56,796 bases of DNA from Brevinematales bacterium (lineage in GTDB: Bacteria > Spirochaetota > Brevinematia > Brevinematales > Thermospiraceae), in the NCBI GenBank assembly GCA_013177995.1, contig JABLXN010000010.1:1-56796 (forward strand). Reading direction: 5' to 3'. Below are positions 42,830-52,013 of this stretch, piece after piece (position 1 is the stretch's first letter; each line of letters starts with the position of its first letter). A program made the translations under genes and the position numbers. The notes below the pieces were generated by a model. It ran no database searches. It had not been told where the DNA came from and was given only the letters and a program-made list of their open reading frames with translations.

Positions 42830-44971
42830 TTATCCATGAAAGACGATGTGCATCCACACACCTGGATTGTGGTCAAGAAACCTCAAAAAATCAGCCACAG
42901 GGATTTCATATACGATAGAAGCTTCTTTTGTTCGGTAGGTGGCATCAGCCATTCCCTTTTCCCGAATACAGACGGGATTTCCTATGAAGGAGCCCTTTTC
43001 TTTCACAAGAGAGCCGTCGTCTTTTGCGACGACTCCTGAGGCAAGAATGAAGATGGAAGCGCAGGGTTTTCCGCTGTCAAGGAGGATGGTGTTTTTGTCT
43101 ATTTCCCGTCGGTGAAGGATGTTTTCCAGTTCGGTGATCTGGGCTGAGGTGAGGGCCGCAAAATAGGGATTGGCTTTGATCACAGACCAGGTTTCCCCAT
43201 TTCGGAGTTTGGCGATATGTTTGATTCGTTCAAGGATAGGGGTATTTTCTACCAGTCGAAGAAAGGCTTCTTTTTCTATGACAAAGGCATCCACGTTGGT
43301 GAGAGCCTTCACCGTGGCCTGGCGTGGGGTGTCCTCGACGAGAGAGATTTCCCCGAAGTATTCATAGTTTCCATACACCTTTCTATTCTTCTCATCAGAT
43401 TCATCTTCAATCACCACGTTTCCAGAGAAGATGAGGTAAAACTTATCCCCTTTTGTACCTTTTTTGATGATGGTCTCTCCTCTTTTGAAGGATTCTTTTT
43501 TGACCACAAGGAGAAGGTCTTTGATACGTTCAAAAGGGAGCCCCTGAAAGACTTCAATGCGGCTGAAGGCATCGAGAATCTCATACGCCTCTTCAAATTG
43601 ATAGGTTTCCACCGGCGGATAGACGGTACTTGCGATCCCAAAGCGGGCAAGGGTGAGATGGGTTTCTTTGGGAAAGTCTTTCTCTGCGATATGATAGACA
43701 ATGATTTTTTTCTGGATCTCTTCTGGAAGGGTATTGAGATAACTCACCGGGGTATGGAGGGGCGGAATTCCCGCCTCATGGTAGATAATATCACTCTCCC
43801 AGGGAAAATGAAGAAGTTGGTTTTTTCTTTTTTCGTCGAGAATACCCTGTTCATAGAGTTTCTCAATAGTCGGTGGATGGTTGAGGTGATCTGAAGAGTA
43901 TACCATGGTTCGGTTGCGATAGATGAAACGAAAGCCTACGGTAGGAATGGAATGCAGTGTATAAAAGAAAGTGAAAAGAGCCCCGTGGATGTTGATGGGT
44001 TTGTGGATAGTTACTGGACAGAAGTCGAACATTTCCATGAGCCTGCTTGCCGGGATACGGGTGAGGGCAGAATACTTTCGCAGAAAGCTTTGCATTACCG
44101 TAGGGGTAGTATATATTTTCACCCGAAATTCTTCTAAGATTTTTTGAAAGGTCCCGGCATCATGATCCGCATGACAGTGGGTGAGGATAATACTATCGAT
44201 AAGTTTGGGATTGACATTGGATTGGCTGAGCCAGAAGGTGGAATTCACCGGGGGATCGACCATGATTCCGCTTTTGTTGATCCATAGGATAAAGCCGGAG
44301 GTATTCTGATAAGGGTCAAAACCATGAGAGGGACCAAGACAGGTAATACCTAAAAGAGGGGGTTTGAAAGGTTCGGCCGAGGTATCCCCAAGTTCAAAAA
44401 TGGCCTGAAAATTGAGTTCTTTGGGAATGGTAAGCTTTCGTAAGCCATCCTGAACGAGAAACCCGCCTTCTTTTTGGGGCTTAATATGGACCTCTTCAAT
44501 CCAGAAACCTTCTTTCGTTATGGGTTTGAGATCCACCATTTCTTCAAGGGTTCTTCCACCACGAAAGTAGGCTATTTCCTTCTCAAGAGGGGGAATACCA
44601 TAGGTCTCTGGATCAGCTATTTCTGGTTCAATGTGGAGTTTTTCCGGGCCAAAGATGGATTCCTGAAGTACAATTCGAAGGTTCTGGATGTGGTCTGGGT
44701 GGACATAGATGGTGGTCTTGGTTTTCTTGAGGAAGTAGTTGTAATAGATGGGAAACTCTATTTCTGCGACACTCATTCCTACGGCAGGGTGAAAATGCTC
44801 CATAGGAAGAACAAAATAATGGGGTACCCCTTTGGGAAGAAAAATGGTGTCTTTGAGGGTTTCCGGCGGGGAACCAAACTGGATATATCCCGCAGAGGTG
44901 TCAATGAGATATCCCCCACGTGGAAGAGGTGTGACATCTTGAGTGAGCTCGGTGAGGGGTTTGAAGGTCAT
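42830..44971 (-). CDS. Metallo-beta-lactamase fold protein with two cyclic-nucleotide domains
   Basis: 713 aa. The metallo-beta-lactamase core carries HCHADHD near residue 262 and SSDHLNHPP near 360. Two cNMP-binding domains follow: one at about 475-580 (FKRGETIIKKGTKGDKFYLIFSG, FGEISLVEDTPRQATV) and a more degraded one at about 600-700 (LLDSGKPCASIFILASG). The long N-terminal region is unassigned. Probably a metal-dependent hydrolase gated by cAMP/cGMP or other nucleotides. The GAF/HD-GYP gene upstream overlaps it by 4 bp, so both belong to one signalling unit. Confidence 0.8.
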   Translation of the reverse strand: MTFKPLTELTQDVTPLPRGGYLIDTSAGYIQFGSPPETLKDTIFLPKGVPHYFVLPMEHFHPAVGMSVAEIEFPIYYNYFLKKTKTTIYVHPDHIQNLRIVLQESIFGPEKLHIEPEIADPETYGIPPLEKEIAYFRGGRTLEEMVDLKPITKEGFWIEEVHIKPQKEGGFLVQDGLRKLTIPKELNFQAIFELGDTSAEPFKPPLLGITCLGPSHGFDPYQNTSGFILWINKSGIMVDPPVNSTFWLSQSNVNPKLIDSIILTHCHADHDAGTFQKILEEFRVKIYTTPTVMQSFLRKYSALTRIPASRLMEMFDFCPVTIHKPINIHGALFTFFYTLHSIPTVGFRFIYRNRTMVYSSDHLNHPPTIEKLYEQGILDEKRKNQLLHFPWESDIIYHEAGIPPLHTPVSYLNTLPEEIQKKIIVYHIAEKDFPKETHLTLARFGIASTVYPPVETYQFEEAYEILDAFSRIEVFQGLPFERIKDLLLVVKKESFKRGETIIKKGTKGDKFYLIFSGNVVIEDESDEKNRKVYGNYEYFGEISLVEDTPRQATVKALTNVDAFVIEKEAFLRLVENTPILERIKHIAKLRNGETWSVIKANPYFAALTSAQITELENILHRREIDKNTILLDSGKPCASIFILASGVVAKDDGSLVKEKGSFIGNPVCIREKGMADATYRTKEASIVYEIPVADFLRFLDHNPGVWMHIVFHG

Positions 44972-46185
44972 GGGTTTTCCTCGTCGCTGTATTTAGCCCG
45001 AATGGCTCTAATCACATCATAAATGGCAAAGAAGGCTTCTACAACGTCCGGATCAAAGTGCTTGCTGCTTTCGGAGCGGATGTGGGCAAGTACCTTTTCC
45101 TCGTCCCATGGTTCTTTGTAGACTCTTCTTGAAATGAGGGCATCATAAACATCAGCTAACGCCACAATGCGTCCTGAGATAGGGATTTCTTCTCCTTTTT
45201 TTCCAGGGCCTATCTGAACAGGGTCTGTGTAAATGTTTTTGATATGACCTGGATAGCCCGTTCCATCCCATTTTTCATGGTGATTGAGAGAGACCTCTGC
45301 AGAGAGGGTGTCCCAGTCTGAAACACTGTCTGAAAACAGGCGAGCTCCATACACGGGATGAGCCTGAATGATACGAAACTCTTCCGGGGTGAGTTTTCCT
45401 GGTTTTTTGAGGATCATATCGGATACGGCTACTTTGCCAACATCGTGAAGCATGGCGGCTATACGAAGGGTGTCCTTGTAGGTTCGAATATCCTTTTCCG
45501 GGATGTGTTTTTGTTTTGCCCAGCGATCGTAGATTTCAATGGCATAGGAACCCACACGGTTAACGTGATTGCCTGTTTCTTTGGGATCTCGAAGTTCTGT
45601 CATTTTGATCATCCGGAGAATGATCTCTCGCGTCATTCGTGCCCTTTCGATAGCTACCGAGGCATTGTTGGCAAAGAAATTCACGAGGCGCATGTCTTCT
45701 TTCGTGAAAGAGATGAGCCTGCCATCTTTTGATTTTTTGTTGATGATTTGCATAACCCCGATAACCGTTCCCTGGGAGGTAATCAGCGGCACGGTAAGGA
45801 CTGATTTTGTTCGGTAATGGGCAATTTCATCAAAGTGTTTATTGAACTGGTAAGAGGTTTCTTTGAGCTGGTACACATCGGGAATGAGGAGGGGTTCTCC
45901 GGTTTTGGCTACATAACCGGCAAGCGAATGTTCGTTGATTTCAATTTCAAAGATAGAGTAGATGTATTTGTTGTTGGTTTCATCAATTTTGGCAAGGGCA
46001 TCGTTCTGAACGTAGCTGAACTTGAGAAAGTTTCCTTCTCGAAGAAAGATTGAACCCGCTTCGGCTGAAGTAAAGGATCTGGCTTCGTAAAGAATGAGAT
46101 CGAGAAGAGCATCAATGTCTTTGATGTGGTTGAGTTTCTCGGTGATGTTAAGAAGTTCCTCAATTCGATGTTTTCGTAGAGCCAT
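44968..46185 (-). CDS. GAF-HD-GYP cyclic-di-GMP phosphodiesterase
   Basis: 405 aa. Residues about 10-170 form a GAF domain (LDLILYEARSFTSAEAGSIFLREG, in part, and SVLTVPLITSQGTVIGVMQIINKK). The HD-GYP domain follows: HDVGKVAV near 247, HHEKWDGTGYPG near 300 and VALADVYDALIS near 345, all metal-binding and GYP residues present. Predicted to hydrolyse cyclic di-GMP in response to a GAF-bound signal. ATG preceded by ggagg. No strong sigma-70 promoter; a TCCGATAC hexamer upstream hints at a FliA-like site but the -35 is poor. Confidence 0.9.
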   Translation of the reverse strand: MALRKHRIEELLNITEKLNHIKDIDALLDLILYEARSFTSAEAGSIFLREGNFLKFSYVQNDALAKIDETNNKYIYSIFEIEINEHSLAGYVAKTGEPLLIPDVYQLKETSYQFNKHFDEIAHYRTKSVLTVPLITSQGTVIGVMQIINKKSKDGRLISFTKEDMRLVNFFANNASVAIERARMTREIILRMIKMTELRDPKETGNHVNRVGSYAIEIYDRWAKQKHIPEKDIRTYKDTLRIAAMLHDVGKVAVSDMILKKPGKLTPEEFRIIQAHPVYGARLFSDSVSDWDTLSAEVSLNHHEKWDGTGYPGHIKNIYTDPVQIGPGKKGEEIPISGRIVALADVYDALISRRVYKEPWDEEKVLAHIRSESSKHFDPDVVEAFFAIYDVIRAIRAKYSDEENP

Positions 46186-46289
46186 AAAGCCTCCATGCTA
46201 CTTTGTAAGTATCGGATAGGAACCAGTGAAATATTTAACAAATGAGAAAAAACTCCTAATACAAGGTGTGGCTGCGAATTGATTTCTCA

Positions 46290-46493
46290 TTAAGATCTTT
46301 GCACGAATGTTCCAAGGTCTTAAAAAGTAATAAAAACAGAAATATTATAAAAAATATTTATTTTTATAATAAAAAATTCTGTTTTTTTGAACTAAAAAGA
46401 GAAATAAGCCATTGTAAATAGAAAAAGCGGGGTTTCAGGGGCGCAGCCCCTGGGCCCGAGAGGGGGTGAAAATACCCCTGCAAGGATCTCTTA
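46290..46493 (+). repeat. 204-bp MITE-like repeat, copy C
   Basis: Starts ttaagatctttgcac-GAAT-gttccaaggtcttaa (46290-46323), AT-rich middle with aaaaagcgggg, GC hairpin aggggcgcagcccct near 46438-46453, and ends cccctgcaaggatctctta. Same orientation as copy B. It occupies most of the 349-bp gap between 46186 and 46534; nothing else is seen there. Confidence 0.8.
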
Positions 46494-46534
46494 TCTTTCA
46501 GTGTTGATGTTGAAAAAATGTAATCAGAGAATTG

Positions 46535-47905
46535 TTAATGACAGGAGGGATTTTTTTGCTGGAATCTGGAATAGGTTTCCTCTATCCACTGGATGAAGGC
46601 TTTTCCGTAAATGAGTTCTATCTGGTTTTGCTGTTTGAGCTTGGTTTCATCCCAGTTCTCTATACCATAGAGGGAATAAAGGGTAAAAAAAGGAGCGGCG
46701 TTGAATCGTGTTTTGAGGATATGTTCGATATAGGCAATCTCTTTGTCTTTGAAGGCAAAGGGAGCACGATACAGAACCACCATGCTTTCCTGTACCTGAA
46801 GGACGCTATAGTGATTCTCGTGGTAGCTACTTCGGATCTCTTTTGTGGGAAATCCCTGTTCTATGAATTTTTCCAGAAGATGTTGATCATTGCTAAAGTA
46901 GATCTCCATGCCTTTATGGGCCAAAATCTCGCTATAGCGGTTCATGAGTTCCCGGAGTTGAGGGTGAGATGGGTTGTCCTGGAAGCCTTTTTTCCAGGTC
47001 TGAAGGGCCGTATAGTACTCTGATTTTTTGAAGTAGCCATTCCCGATATGAAAATAGAGTTCAGCCCTGGTAGGAAGAGAGACTTTTTTTTCAAAGTCTT
47101 TGGTAAGTTGTATAGCTTCTTCTAATCGATCGGTGAGGATGAAAAGAGACACAAGGAGTTTAAGGGCATCCTCATAATATTCTTCTAAGGGAAGGAGTTT
47201 TCGAAGGTAGGTTTCGCTTTTCTGGTAGTTATGGAGTTTATTTGCCAGTTGGGCGGCGTGAAAGATGGCTTTGGTGGTGAGCACCTCATCAATCTCTGGA
47301 TAGTTTTCGATAATCTCCTCATAACTCTCTAAAGCTTCTTCGAGACATCCAAGTTTTTCACAAACCTCTCCTAAAAGAAAGAGGGCTTTTACATTGTCGG
47401 GTTTGAGAGAGGTGTAGGCTTTGAGGTGTTCTTTGGCTTTGGGATACAATTCGAGATAATAGCAGCATTCGCCTGCGGAGAGGAGGGCTTTGAGGTTGTT
47501 GGGGTCTTTGTCTAACACCAGGGCATAGTAGCCGAGGGCCTCTTTGTATTGTTGACGACGACGGTACAAGTCAGCAATTCGGAGATAAAACTGGGAACGG
47601 AGATGGGTATCTGTTTCGTTTGAGACAAGAAGAGCCGCTTTCTCGTAGTAGAAAATGGCCTTGGCATAATCTTTTTGTCCCTCGTAGGCCTGGGCAAGGT
47701 AAAACTTGAGTACAAAGTCCTGGGGATAGAGATCGATGTATTTGAGAGCTATCTTTTCGGCTTTGGGATAATCTCCTTTTTCGAGGGCTTTGGCGATCAT
47801 TTTGTTGTAGTTTTTGAGTTTTCCAAAAGCAGAAAAAATACTAAAAAAAATCATCCCCCCTAAGACAATAATGATAGCCGCAATAAGCCAGGCCAAAATT
47901 TCCAT
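46535..47905 (-). CDS. Membrane-anchored TPR protein
   Basis: 456 aa. One N-terminal membrane helix (LIAAIIIVLGGMIFFSIFSAF). At least eight TPR units follow over residues 40-330, for example AIFYYEKAALLVSNE and ALGYYALVLDKDPNN. The C-terminal 120 residues are not repeats and are unrecognised. Looks like a scaffold for protein complexes at the membrane. Start ATG with aggagg. It lies 3 bp after pfkA and shares its transcript. Confidence 0.8.
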   Translation of the reverse strand: MEILAWLIAAIIIVLGGMIFFSIFSAFGKLKNYNKMIAKALEKGDYPKAEKIALKYIDLYPQDFVLKFYLAQAYEGQKDYAKAIFYYEKAALLVSNETDTHLRSQFYLRIADLYRRRQQYKEALGYYALVLDKDPNNLKALLSAGECCYYLELYPKAKEHLKAYTSLKPDNVKALFLLGEVCEKLGCLEEALESYEEIIENYPEIDEVLTTKAIFHAAQLANKLHNYQKSETYLRKLLPLEEYYEDALKLLVSLFILTDRLEEAIQLTKDFEKKVSLPTRAELYFHIGNGYFKKSEYYTALQTWKKGFQDNPSHPQLRELMNRYSEILAHKGMEIYFSNDQHLLEKFIEQGFPTKEIRSSYHENHYSVLQVQESMVVLYRAPFAFKDKEIAYIEHILKTRFNAAPFFTLYSLYGIENWDETKLKQQNQIELIYGKAFIQWIEETYSRFQQKNPSCH

Positions 47906-47908
47906 GTT

Positions 47909-48964
47909 CTACCTCCTGTTTTCGTTTCCAAAACAGGTGCCAAGGGCTCTTGCCTCTTCTATCATGGGATGATCTGGGTCGACTAACTTGAGACGCCCGC
48001 TTACCTCATCAAGCTTGACAGAATCGATATGCCCATCTTTCACACATACCATGCGGTTGAATTTTCTTTTGGTAATGAGTTCGATGGCATAACTTCCCAG
48101 CCGTGTGGCAAGTATTCTATCAAAGGCGGTTGGGGTTCCTCCTCTCTGAACGTAGCCTAAGACGGTTTCTCGACACTCTAAGCCAGTGAGTTTTTGGATA
48201 GAATCAGCGATGTAGTGAGCTGGAGAATAGTATTTTTCTCGTAGAGACTCTGGAATGGAAATACCTTCGGCAACAACAACGATAGAGTAAGGCTTTCGTC
48301 TTCGGAAGCGGTTTTCTAAGTAGTCGGCGATCGTCTCAAGGGTGTAAGGGATTTCTGGAAGAAGGATAACATCTCCTCCAGAGGCAATTCCAGCGTACAG
48401 GGCAAGCCAACCGGCGTGGTGTCCCATGACCTCTACTACCATAATCCGACGATGAGAGTTGGCTGTGGTGTGAAGCCTATCGATGGCTTCTGTAGCGATG
48501 CTCACCGCCGAATCAAACCCAAAGGTGATATCGGTGCCCCAGATATCGTTATCAATGGTCTTGGGAAGTCCTATCACATTGAGTCCCATTTTGGAGAGCT
48601 TGTGGGCCGTTTTCTGGGTACCGTTTCCTCCTATACAGATGAGACATTCAAGACCCAAGGATTCGTAATTTTTCTTGATGAGTTCTGGTTTGGAATCCAC
48701 CTTTTCGGATTCACTTTCGTATTTTTTGAAGGGTTTTTCTCGAGAGGTGCCGAGGATGGTTCCTCCTAACGTGAGAATTCCTGAGAGTTTGTCTTCATCG
48801 AGGATAATGTACTCATTGTTGATGAGTCCTGCAAAACCAGAAAGAAAACCAACCACTTCAAAATCATGCCGGAGAATGGCGGTTTTGCCGAGGCTACGAA
48901 TGGCAGCATTGAGACCGGGACAATCCCCCCCTGAGGTGAGAATTCCAATTCGTTTTTTGAGCAT
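47909..48964 (-). CDS. pfkA: 6-phosphofructokinase
   Basis: 351 aa. Motifs: ILTSGGDCPGLNAAIR near residue 8, GGTILGTSREKPF near 70, IGGNGTQKTAHKL near 105 and GLPKTIDNDIWGTD near 128. The nucleotide-site sequence is GGNGT where E. coli has GGDGS, and PKTIDND carries the Lys typical of many PPi-type enzymes; such combinations are also known in ATP-using groups. The phosphoryl donor is therefore uncertain. Commits fructose-6-phosphate to glycolysis. First gene of the pfkA-TPR operon. Confidence 0.9.
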   Translation of the reverse strand: MLKKRIGILTSGGDCPGLNAAIRSLGKTAILRHDFEVVGFLSGFAGLINNEYIILDEDKLSGILTLGGTILGTSREKPFKKYESESEKVDSKPELIKKNYESLGLECLICIGGNGTQKTAHKLSKMGLNVIGLPKTIDNDIWGTDITFGFDSAVSIATEAIDRLHTTANSHRRIMVVEVMGHHAGWLALYAGIASGGDVILLPEIPYTLETIADYLENRFRRRKPYSIVVVAEGISIPESLREKYYSPAHYIADSIQKLTGLECRETVLGYVQRGGTPTAFDRILATRLGSYAIELITKRKFNRMVCVKDGHIDSVKLDEVSGRLKLVDPDHPMIEEARALGTCFGNENRR

Positions 48965-48990
48965 GGAAAACCCCTTCTGATTGATGTTTT

Positions 48991-49020
48991 ATTGTAAAGA
49001 AAGAAAAAGAAAAAATGCAA
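48991..49020 (-). promoter_or_regulatory. Sigma-70 promoter of pfkA
   Basis: On the minus strand TTGCAT at 49020-49015, 18-bp pyrimidine-rich spacer, TACAAT at 48996-48991, followed by the ATG 26 bp on. Confidence 0.7.
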
Positions 49021-49109
49021 ATAGAAGGGAGAGGGCCTTTGTTCTTGAGGGAATTTTTTCGGGTATTCCCTATGAGAGGGATTTTTTGAGAATGGGTCGA
49101 TGGGGCATA

Positions 49110-49163
49110 GCTATTCCCTTATTTCAGCTAAAAAGGGGGCTTTTGCTGAAACAAGGGAATAGC
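49110..49163. repeat. Palindromic repeat, copy 5 (best match to consensus)
   Basis: Left arm GCTATTCCCTTATTTCAGC at 49110-49128, 16-nt loop, right arm GCTGAAACAAGGGAATAGC at 49145-49163. The arms pair at 18 of 19 positions. Lies between divergent pfkA and the TPR gene, outside both promoters. Confidence 0.92.
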
Positions 49164-49272
49164 CCGTCTTTTTACCATAACTTTACAGCTTTGCCGCTTC
49201 CAAATGGCCATACCTTTTTTCTCCTGTGAGGTGGTGCTTTATTTGGGTGAAAGGAAAAAAGAAATAATTTTT

Positions 49273-49301
49273 TTGCCAAAAAAGAAATTTTGTGTTATAA
49301 T
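49273..49301 (+). promoter_or_regulatory. Sigma-70 promoter of the TPR gene
   Basis: TTGCCA at 49273-49278, 17-bp spacer, TATAAT at 49296-49301, then gggagg 6 nt before ATG 49344. Confidence 0.8.
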
Positions 49302-49343
49302 TAAAATGGCTGAATAGAGGATACAATAAAAGGGAGGCAAAGT

Positions 49344-50474
49344 ATGAGTATGCAGGAACAATTAGAAAGGGCCAAAGAGCTTTTGAAAGAACAGGATTAT
49401 GAAGAAGCCCAGAAAATTTACAACGAACTTTACCAGAGAATGGATGAGGCATCTCCAGATGAGAAGGCGGATATTCTCGCAGGGCTTGGGGATTGTCTCA
49501 GAGAACAGCTTTATTTTGAAGAGGCAATACCCTACTATGAGAGGGCTTTGGAGCTTGATCCTATTCATAAGCGTTCTTTGGCCGGTATTGCAGACAGTTA
49601 TCGAGGTCTCAAGGACTGGAACAAGGCTTTACACTACTGGTTTGAGATAGTGAGGCTCAATCCGCAGGATTTTCTCATCTATACCCGTATTGCTGATGCT
49701 TATCGGAAATTGGGCGAGTTTGAACAGAGTGAGAAGTATTATCTTTTGGCGATTGAGCTCAATCCCCGCAACAAGTTTGCTCTGATGGGGCTTGGGGATC
49801 TGTATTACAAGAACAAGAAGTATAATCAGGCTCTCGAGTACTGGAAAAAGCTTCTTGATGTCAATCCCAAGTTTATCAATATTCTTACGATGATCGGGAA
49901 TATCTATCGAAACTGGAAACAGTATGACAAGGCCATTGATTATTATCAAAGGGCGCTTGAGATAGATAGAAACAATTTTTATGCTCTCTATGGGATTGCA
50001 GACTCGCTTCGAGGGAAACGTCGTTTCCGTGATGCCATCAAGTACTGGAAGAAGATTTTGGACAAGGAACCGGATAATGACAGGATTCTCACTCGTTTGG
50101 GGGATAGTTATATCCGGATAGGGAAGTACGCAGAGGCTGCTGCTATCTACAACAAAGTGCTTGAGAATAGTACCAACAAGTATGCTCTTATTGGACTTAT
50201 CCGTATTGAGGTAGAGCAGAAGCATTATTACAAGGCGGCTCAACTTTGTGAACAGTACCTTGAGCAGTTCCCTTCTGATGTGAGGGTGGCGCTTCTTTTG
50301 GCCAAGCTTTATGAGGATAACGGCGATACAGAGAAGTCTCTCAGTGTGTATGAACGTTACCAGAGCATGTTTGCCGGGAGAAAGGATTTTGACTCAAAGC
50401 TTGCCAGTACGACTCTTGATCACTTCAAGAGCGATATTGAAGAGTTTTCTGAAGATGATCTGGAAGACGAATAG
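49344..50474 (+). CDS. TPR-repeat protein
   Basis: 376 aa, built of about nine TPR units with strong periodicity (AIPYYERALELDPIHKRSL, KALHYWFEIVRLNPQDFL, AIDYYQRALEIDRNNFYAL). No signal peptide or membrane helix, so cytoplasmic. The C-terminus is acidic (SDIEEFSEDDLEDE). Probably a protein-protein adaptor. Start ATG 49344. Followed by a signal-peptide gene that overlaps it by 20 bp, possibly on the same transcript. Confidence 0.85.
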   Translation: MSMQEQLERAKELLKEQDYEEAQKIYNELYQRMDEASPDEKADILAGLGDCLREQLYFEEAIPYYERALELDPIHKRSLAGIADSYRGLKDWNKALHYWFEIVRLNPQDFLIYTRIADAYRKLGEFEQSEKYYLLAIELNPRNKFALMGLGDLYYKNKKYNQALEYWKKLLDVNPKFINILTMIGNIYRNWKQYDKAIDYYQRALEIDRNNFYALYGIADSLRGKRRFRDAIKYWKKILDKEPDNDRILTRLGDSYIRIGKYAEAAAIYNKVLENSTNKYALIGLIRIEVEQKHYYKAAQLCEQYLEQFPSDVRVALLLAKLYEDNGDTEKSLSVYERYQSMFAGRKDFDSKLASTTLDHFKSDIEEFSEDDLEDE

Positions 50475-51012
50475 GGCTCGCTGGTTTTTCCTTCTTGTTC
50501 CCGGTCTTCTTCAGGCAGTGACGCTTCCTTCGACTTCCTTTTTCCCCATGCGTGTAGGGATAGTTCAGGAACTCACCAATAGTAAAGGGGATACTTTGCG
50601 GTGGGAGGTGAGCAGGTTTGTGATTCTCAATGATGAGGACACGGAATCTGATGTTCGGATTGAATGGAAGATCTCCCACAGGGGAAGTTTTTCCTTTGTT
50701 TATACGGTGGGTTTTGTGGTAACTCTTGATGGAGAGGTGTATCTTGACTCTCTTTCTGATGGCTCTCAGGTGAGGTCTTTTTTCCCGAGGATTCTTTTTC
50801 TCGACGCTCGGGGGCAATTTGTGGAAGCGATGATTGGGGAGGGGATTTCTCTGTCAAGACCCGGCTGGCGGGGACGTTTCACCTGGGGAAAGATCTATCC
50901 AGAGGTTTCAGTGGTGACACTTGGGCTTGGTACCAATCGTATGAGGCTTCTCTGGGATAGAACGGCTGGTTTGATTGGTATAGAGGGGGGAGTATCTTAC
51001 TATCCCAAGTAG
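50455..51012 (+). CDS. Small secreted protein, unknown
   Basis: 185 aa from ATG 50455. Signal peptide of about 20 residues (WFFLLVPGLLQAVT), then a beta-rich domain (FSFVYTVGFVVTLDGEVYLDSL, GRFTWGKIYPEVSVVTLGLG) I do not recognise. No lipobox. Likely periplasmic. The start is a judgement: gaag upstream, 20-bp overlap with the TPR gene; an earlier start would lie inside that gene. Followed 9 bp later by a membrane protein. Confidence 0.6.
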   Translation: MIWKTNRARWFFLLVPGLLQAVTLPSTSFFPMRVGIVQELTNSKGDTLRWEVSRFVILNDEDTESDVRIEWKISHRGSFSFVYTVGFVVTLDGEVYLDSLSDGSQVRSFFPRILFLDARGQFVEAMIGEGISLSRPGWRGRFTWGKIYPEVSVVTLGLGTNRMRLLWDRTAGLIGIEGGVSYYPK

Positions 51013-51021
51013 GAGAAGACC

Positions 51022-51669
51022 ATGCAGGATTCCGAGATTCAGGTTGCCCTTGATGTGATTTCTGAGGTAAAATCTCTTCTGGCGAAGCGAAGACATCTCT
51101 TTGAGAGGTTTTTGCTTTCTCCTTCTATGCGGCTTCTCATAGGGCTGTGGGCTGGTTTTCTCACTGTGGTTGGTTTCTGGCTTGTGTTTGATCCAGAAGG
51201 ATTCGTGCGGTTATGGTTTTCTTCGGGATGGATCTGGGTTGTAGTGGGGATAGTGGTGGTGATTGGGGGAGGAGTTCTCAAGCTTCGGGCGTGGCACACT
51301 CTCTCTCCTGATGAGTCTCCCGTGCAATCTCTTTTTGAGGCTATAGGAAGACCTCTTCTCATTGTTGATGGTGTAGGTATTGTTGTTTTTCTTGTGCTTC
51401 ACGTCTGGATTATGCTTCAGGGAGCCTGGTGGTATCTTTTTCCGCTCTGGGCTATTGGAGTTGGTTTTGTGTATGTGATGTACGGGGCTTTTTTGTCGGT
51501 GAGCTCGCTTTTAGCCATAGGGGTATGGTCTATGGGCGGGGGGATACTGGCTCTTTTCTGGGTTCCCCAGACTCTGAGAGAGGTAGGAGTAGCCTTTCTT
51601 TTTGTGTTTGCTTTCGCTTATGTTGGGCTTTTTGTGTTTCTTGAGATTCTCGCAAGGTTAAGGAAATAG
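51022..51669 (+). CDS. Integral membrane protein, unknown
   Basis: 215 aa with about six hydrophobic segments (near 36-54, 67-88, 112-130, 135-152, 157-172, 187-207) and a short cytoplasmic head rich in Lys/Arg. No family motif recognised. The next gene is a small winged-helix regulator 2 bp away; permease-like proteins paired with such regulators are a common arrangement. Confidence 0.7.
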   Translation: MQDSEIQVALDVISEVKSLLAKRRHLFERFLLSPSMRLLIGLWAGFLTVVGFWLVFDPEGFVRLWFSSGWIWVVVGIVVVIGGGVLKLRAWHTLSPDESPVQSLFEAIGRPLLIVDGVGIVVFLVLHVWIMLQGAWWYLFPLWAIGVGFVYVMYGAFLSVSSLLAIGVWSMGGGILALFWVPQTLREVGVAFLFVFAFAYVGLFVFLEILARLRK

Positions 51670-51671
51670 GG

Positions 51672-51968
51672 GTGGCTGAGGTTTTTCTTGATCCACTGAT
51701 TCACGAGAAGGCAAGGCTTTTGATTATGACGGGCCTTTTGCAGGCTGAAGGGGGAAGACTTTCGTTTTCTCGCTTGAAGGAGATTTCAGGGCTGACCAGT
51801 GGAAATCTCTGGGTTCAGATTAAGCGACTGGAGGAGGCTGACTATGTGGGGGTGGAGAATGTCTCTTCTCGAAGAACGGAAATTTATCTCACTGAAAAAG
51901 GGATAGTGGCGCTGGAGAAATACTTTTTGGCTATTCAGAGTCTTTTCAAAAAAGAGGGTTCTGCGTGA
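51672..51968 (+). CDS. Winged-helix transcriptional regulator (HTH_34-like)
   Basis: 98 aa, start GTG at 51672, immediately after the membrane protein. MarR/PadR-like winged helix: LIMTGLLQAEGGRLSFSRLKEISGLTSGNLWVQIKRLEEADYV spans the helix-turn-helix (quoted in part), and RRTEIYLTEKGIVALEKYF the wing. No effector domain. Probably controls the membrane protein or this small operon. Confidence 0.8.
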   Translation: MAEVFLDPLIHEKARLLIMTGLLQAEGGRLSFSRLKEISGLTSGNLWVQIKRLEEADYVGVENVSSRRTEIYLTEKGIVALEKYFLAIQSLFKKEGSA

Positions 51969-52013
51969 AGTTTTTGTTTTCTCTTTCCGATACATCTCTC
52001 AAGGAGTCATACG

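Noticed and set aside
49110-49163. Palindromic repeats as rho-independent terminators
   Set aside because: No T-run follows the stems, and several copies lie upstream of genes or between divergent promoters where termination would not be useful.
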